Positions 6,112-6,175 of a DNA stretch of 6,175 nt are shown here, piece after piece. The position numbers and the translations under genes were made by a program. Positions within the stretch are counted from its first letter, which is position 1; every line of letters begins with the position of its first letter. The stretch comes from Alphaproteobacteria bacterium. Its GTDB lineage: Bacteria > Pseudomonadota > Alphaproteobacteria > CAISOG01. The stretch is from the NCBI GenBank assembly GCA_018883285.1, contig VEQJ01000075.1, positions 1-6,175 on the forward strand, given 5' to 3'. A model generated the notes under the pieces. It saw only the letters and a list, made by a program, of their open reading frames with translations, did not search any database and was not told where the DNA came from.

Positions 6112-6175
6112 ATGGAAAAGCGGGATGCACGGAAATTGGGATTGGCGGCGCAGGCGGAGGTGCGGCGGCTGGCTG
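6112..6175 (+). CDS. Truncated N-terminus, probable IS630-type transposase
   Basis: The gene begins at ATG 6112 and runs off the right edge; 21 codons are visible, giving MEKRDARKLGLAAQAEVRRL and one further Ala. The pattern 'DAR-K-L ... AQ ... RR' resembles the start of IS630-family transposases, which continue into a helix-turn-helix DNA-binding domain, but so few residues make this a recognition from memory rather than proof. An AGGAGG at 6105-6110 sits just one base before the ATG, closer than usual. No other in-frame ATG is visible; in-frame TTG (6136 or 6142) and GTG codons downstream are possible alternative starts. It is divergent from serC. Alternatives are another helix-turn-helix protein or a chance open frame. 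Confidence 0.45.
   Translation, partial: MEKRDARKLGLAAQAEVRRLA

Noticed and set aside
1..6175. CRISPR arrays, tRNA or rRNA genes, and defence or toxin-antitoxin systems
   Set aside because: I saw no regularly spaced direct repeats, no tRNA-like cloverleaf and no protein with motifs of such systems.

Overview
This 6.2 kb window is mostly bacterial housekeeping DNA. Four well-supported genes lie on the minus strand, in transcription order: serC (phosphoserine aminotransferase), an AI-2E/PerM-family membrane permease, serA (3-phosphoglycerate dehydrogenase) and purA (adenylosuccinate synthetase). A small membrane-protein gene on the plus strand sits between the permease and serA. The genes are GC-rich, while the left edge is strikingly AT-rich. 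The SerC is of the divergent 'Methanosarcina-type' class common in Alphaproteobacteria, where serC, serA and purA are often neighbours. I therefore infer an alphaproteobacterium or a related early branch (a Magnetococcus-like lineage is possible). This is a judgement from recalled family features, not a search result.

Layout from left to right. Bases 1-228 are AT-rich and hold no supportable gene, but contain a good match to a Fur (iron regulator) operator near 118-136. purA (229-1533) and serA (1576-3165) are 42 bases apart and probably form one transcript. Bases 3166-3311 are a divergent intergenic region between serA and the small plus-strand membrane protein (3312-3674). That gene converges on the permease gene (3703-4749), and the 28 bases between their stop codons form one hairpin that looks like a shared terminator. 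The permease starts 2 bases after the serC stop codon (serC 4752-5912), so those two genes are translationally close and probably one operon. Upstream of serC, about 200 bases of leader contain three hairpins. Beyond that, a truncated plus-strand gene starts at 6112 and resembles the N-terminus of IS630-type transposases.

Functionally, SerA and SerC catalyse the first two steps of L-serine synthesis from 3-phosphoglycerate. Serine feeds glycine and one-carbon units into purine synthesis, and PurA commits IMP to AMP, so the cluster is metabolically coherent. The permease and the small membrane protein are the unexplained parts: they sit between serC and serA, which are usually adjacent in related genomes.

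I found no CRISPR array, tRNA, rRNA, toxin-antitoxin or defence system. The most interesting signals are regulatory: the structured serC leader, the possible mobile-element boundary beside it, the terminator-like hairpin at 3675-3702, and the Fur-like site at the left edge.
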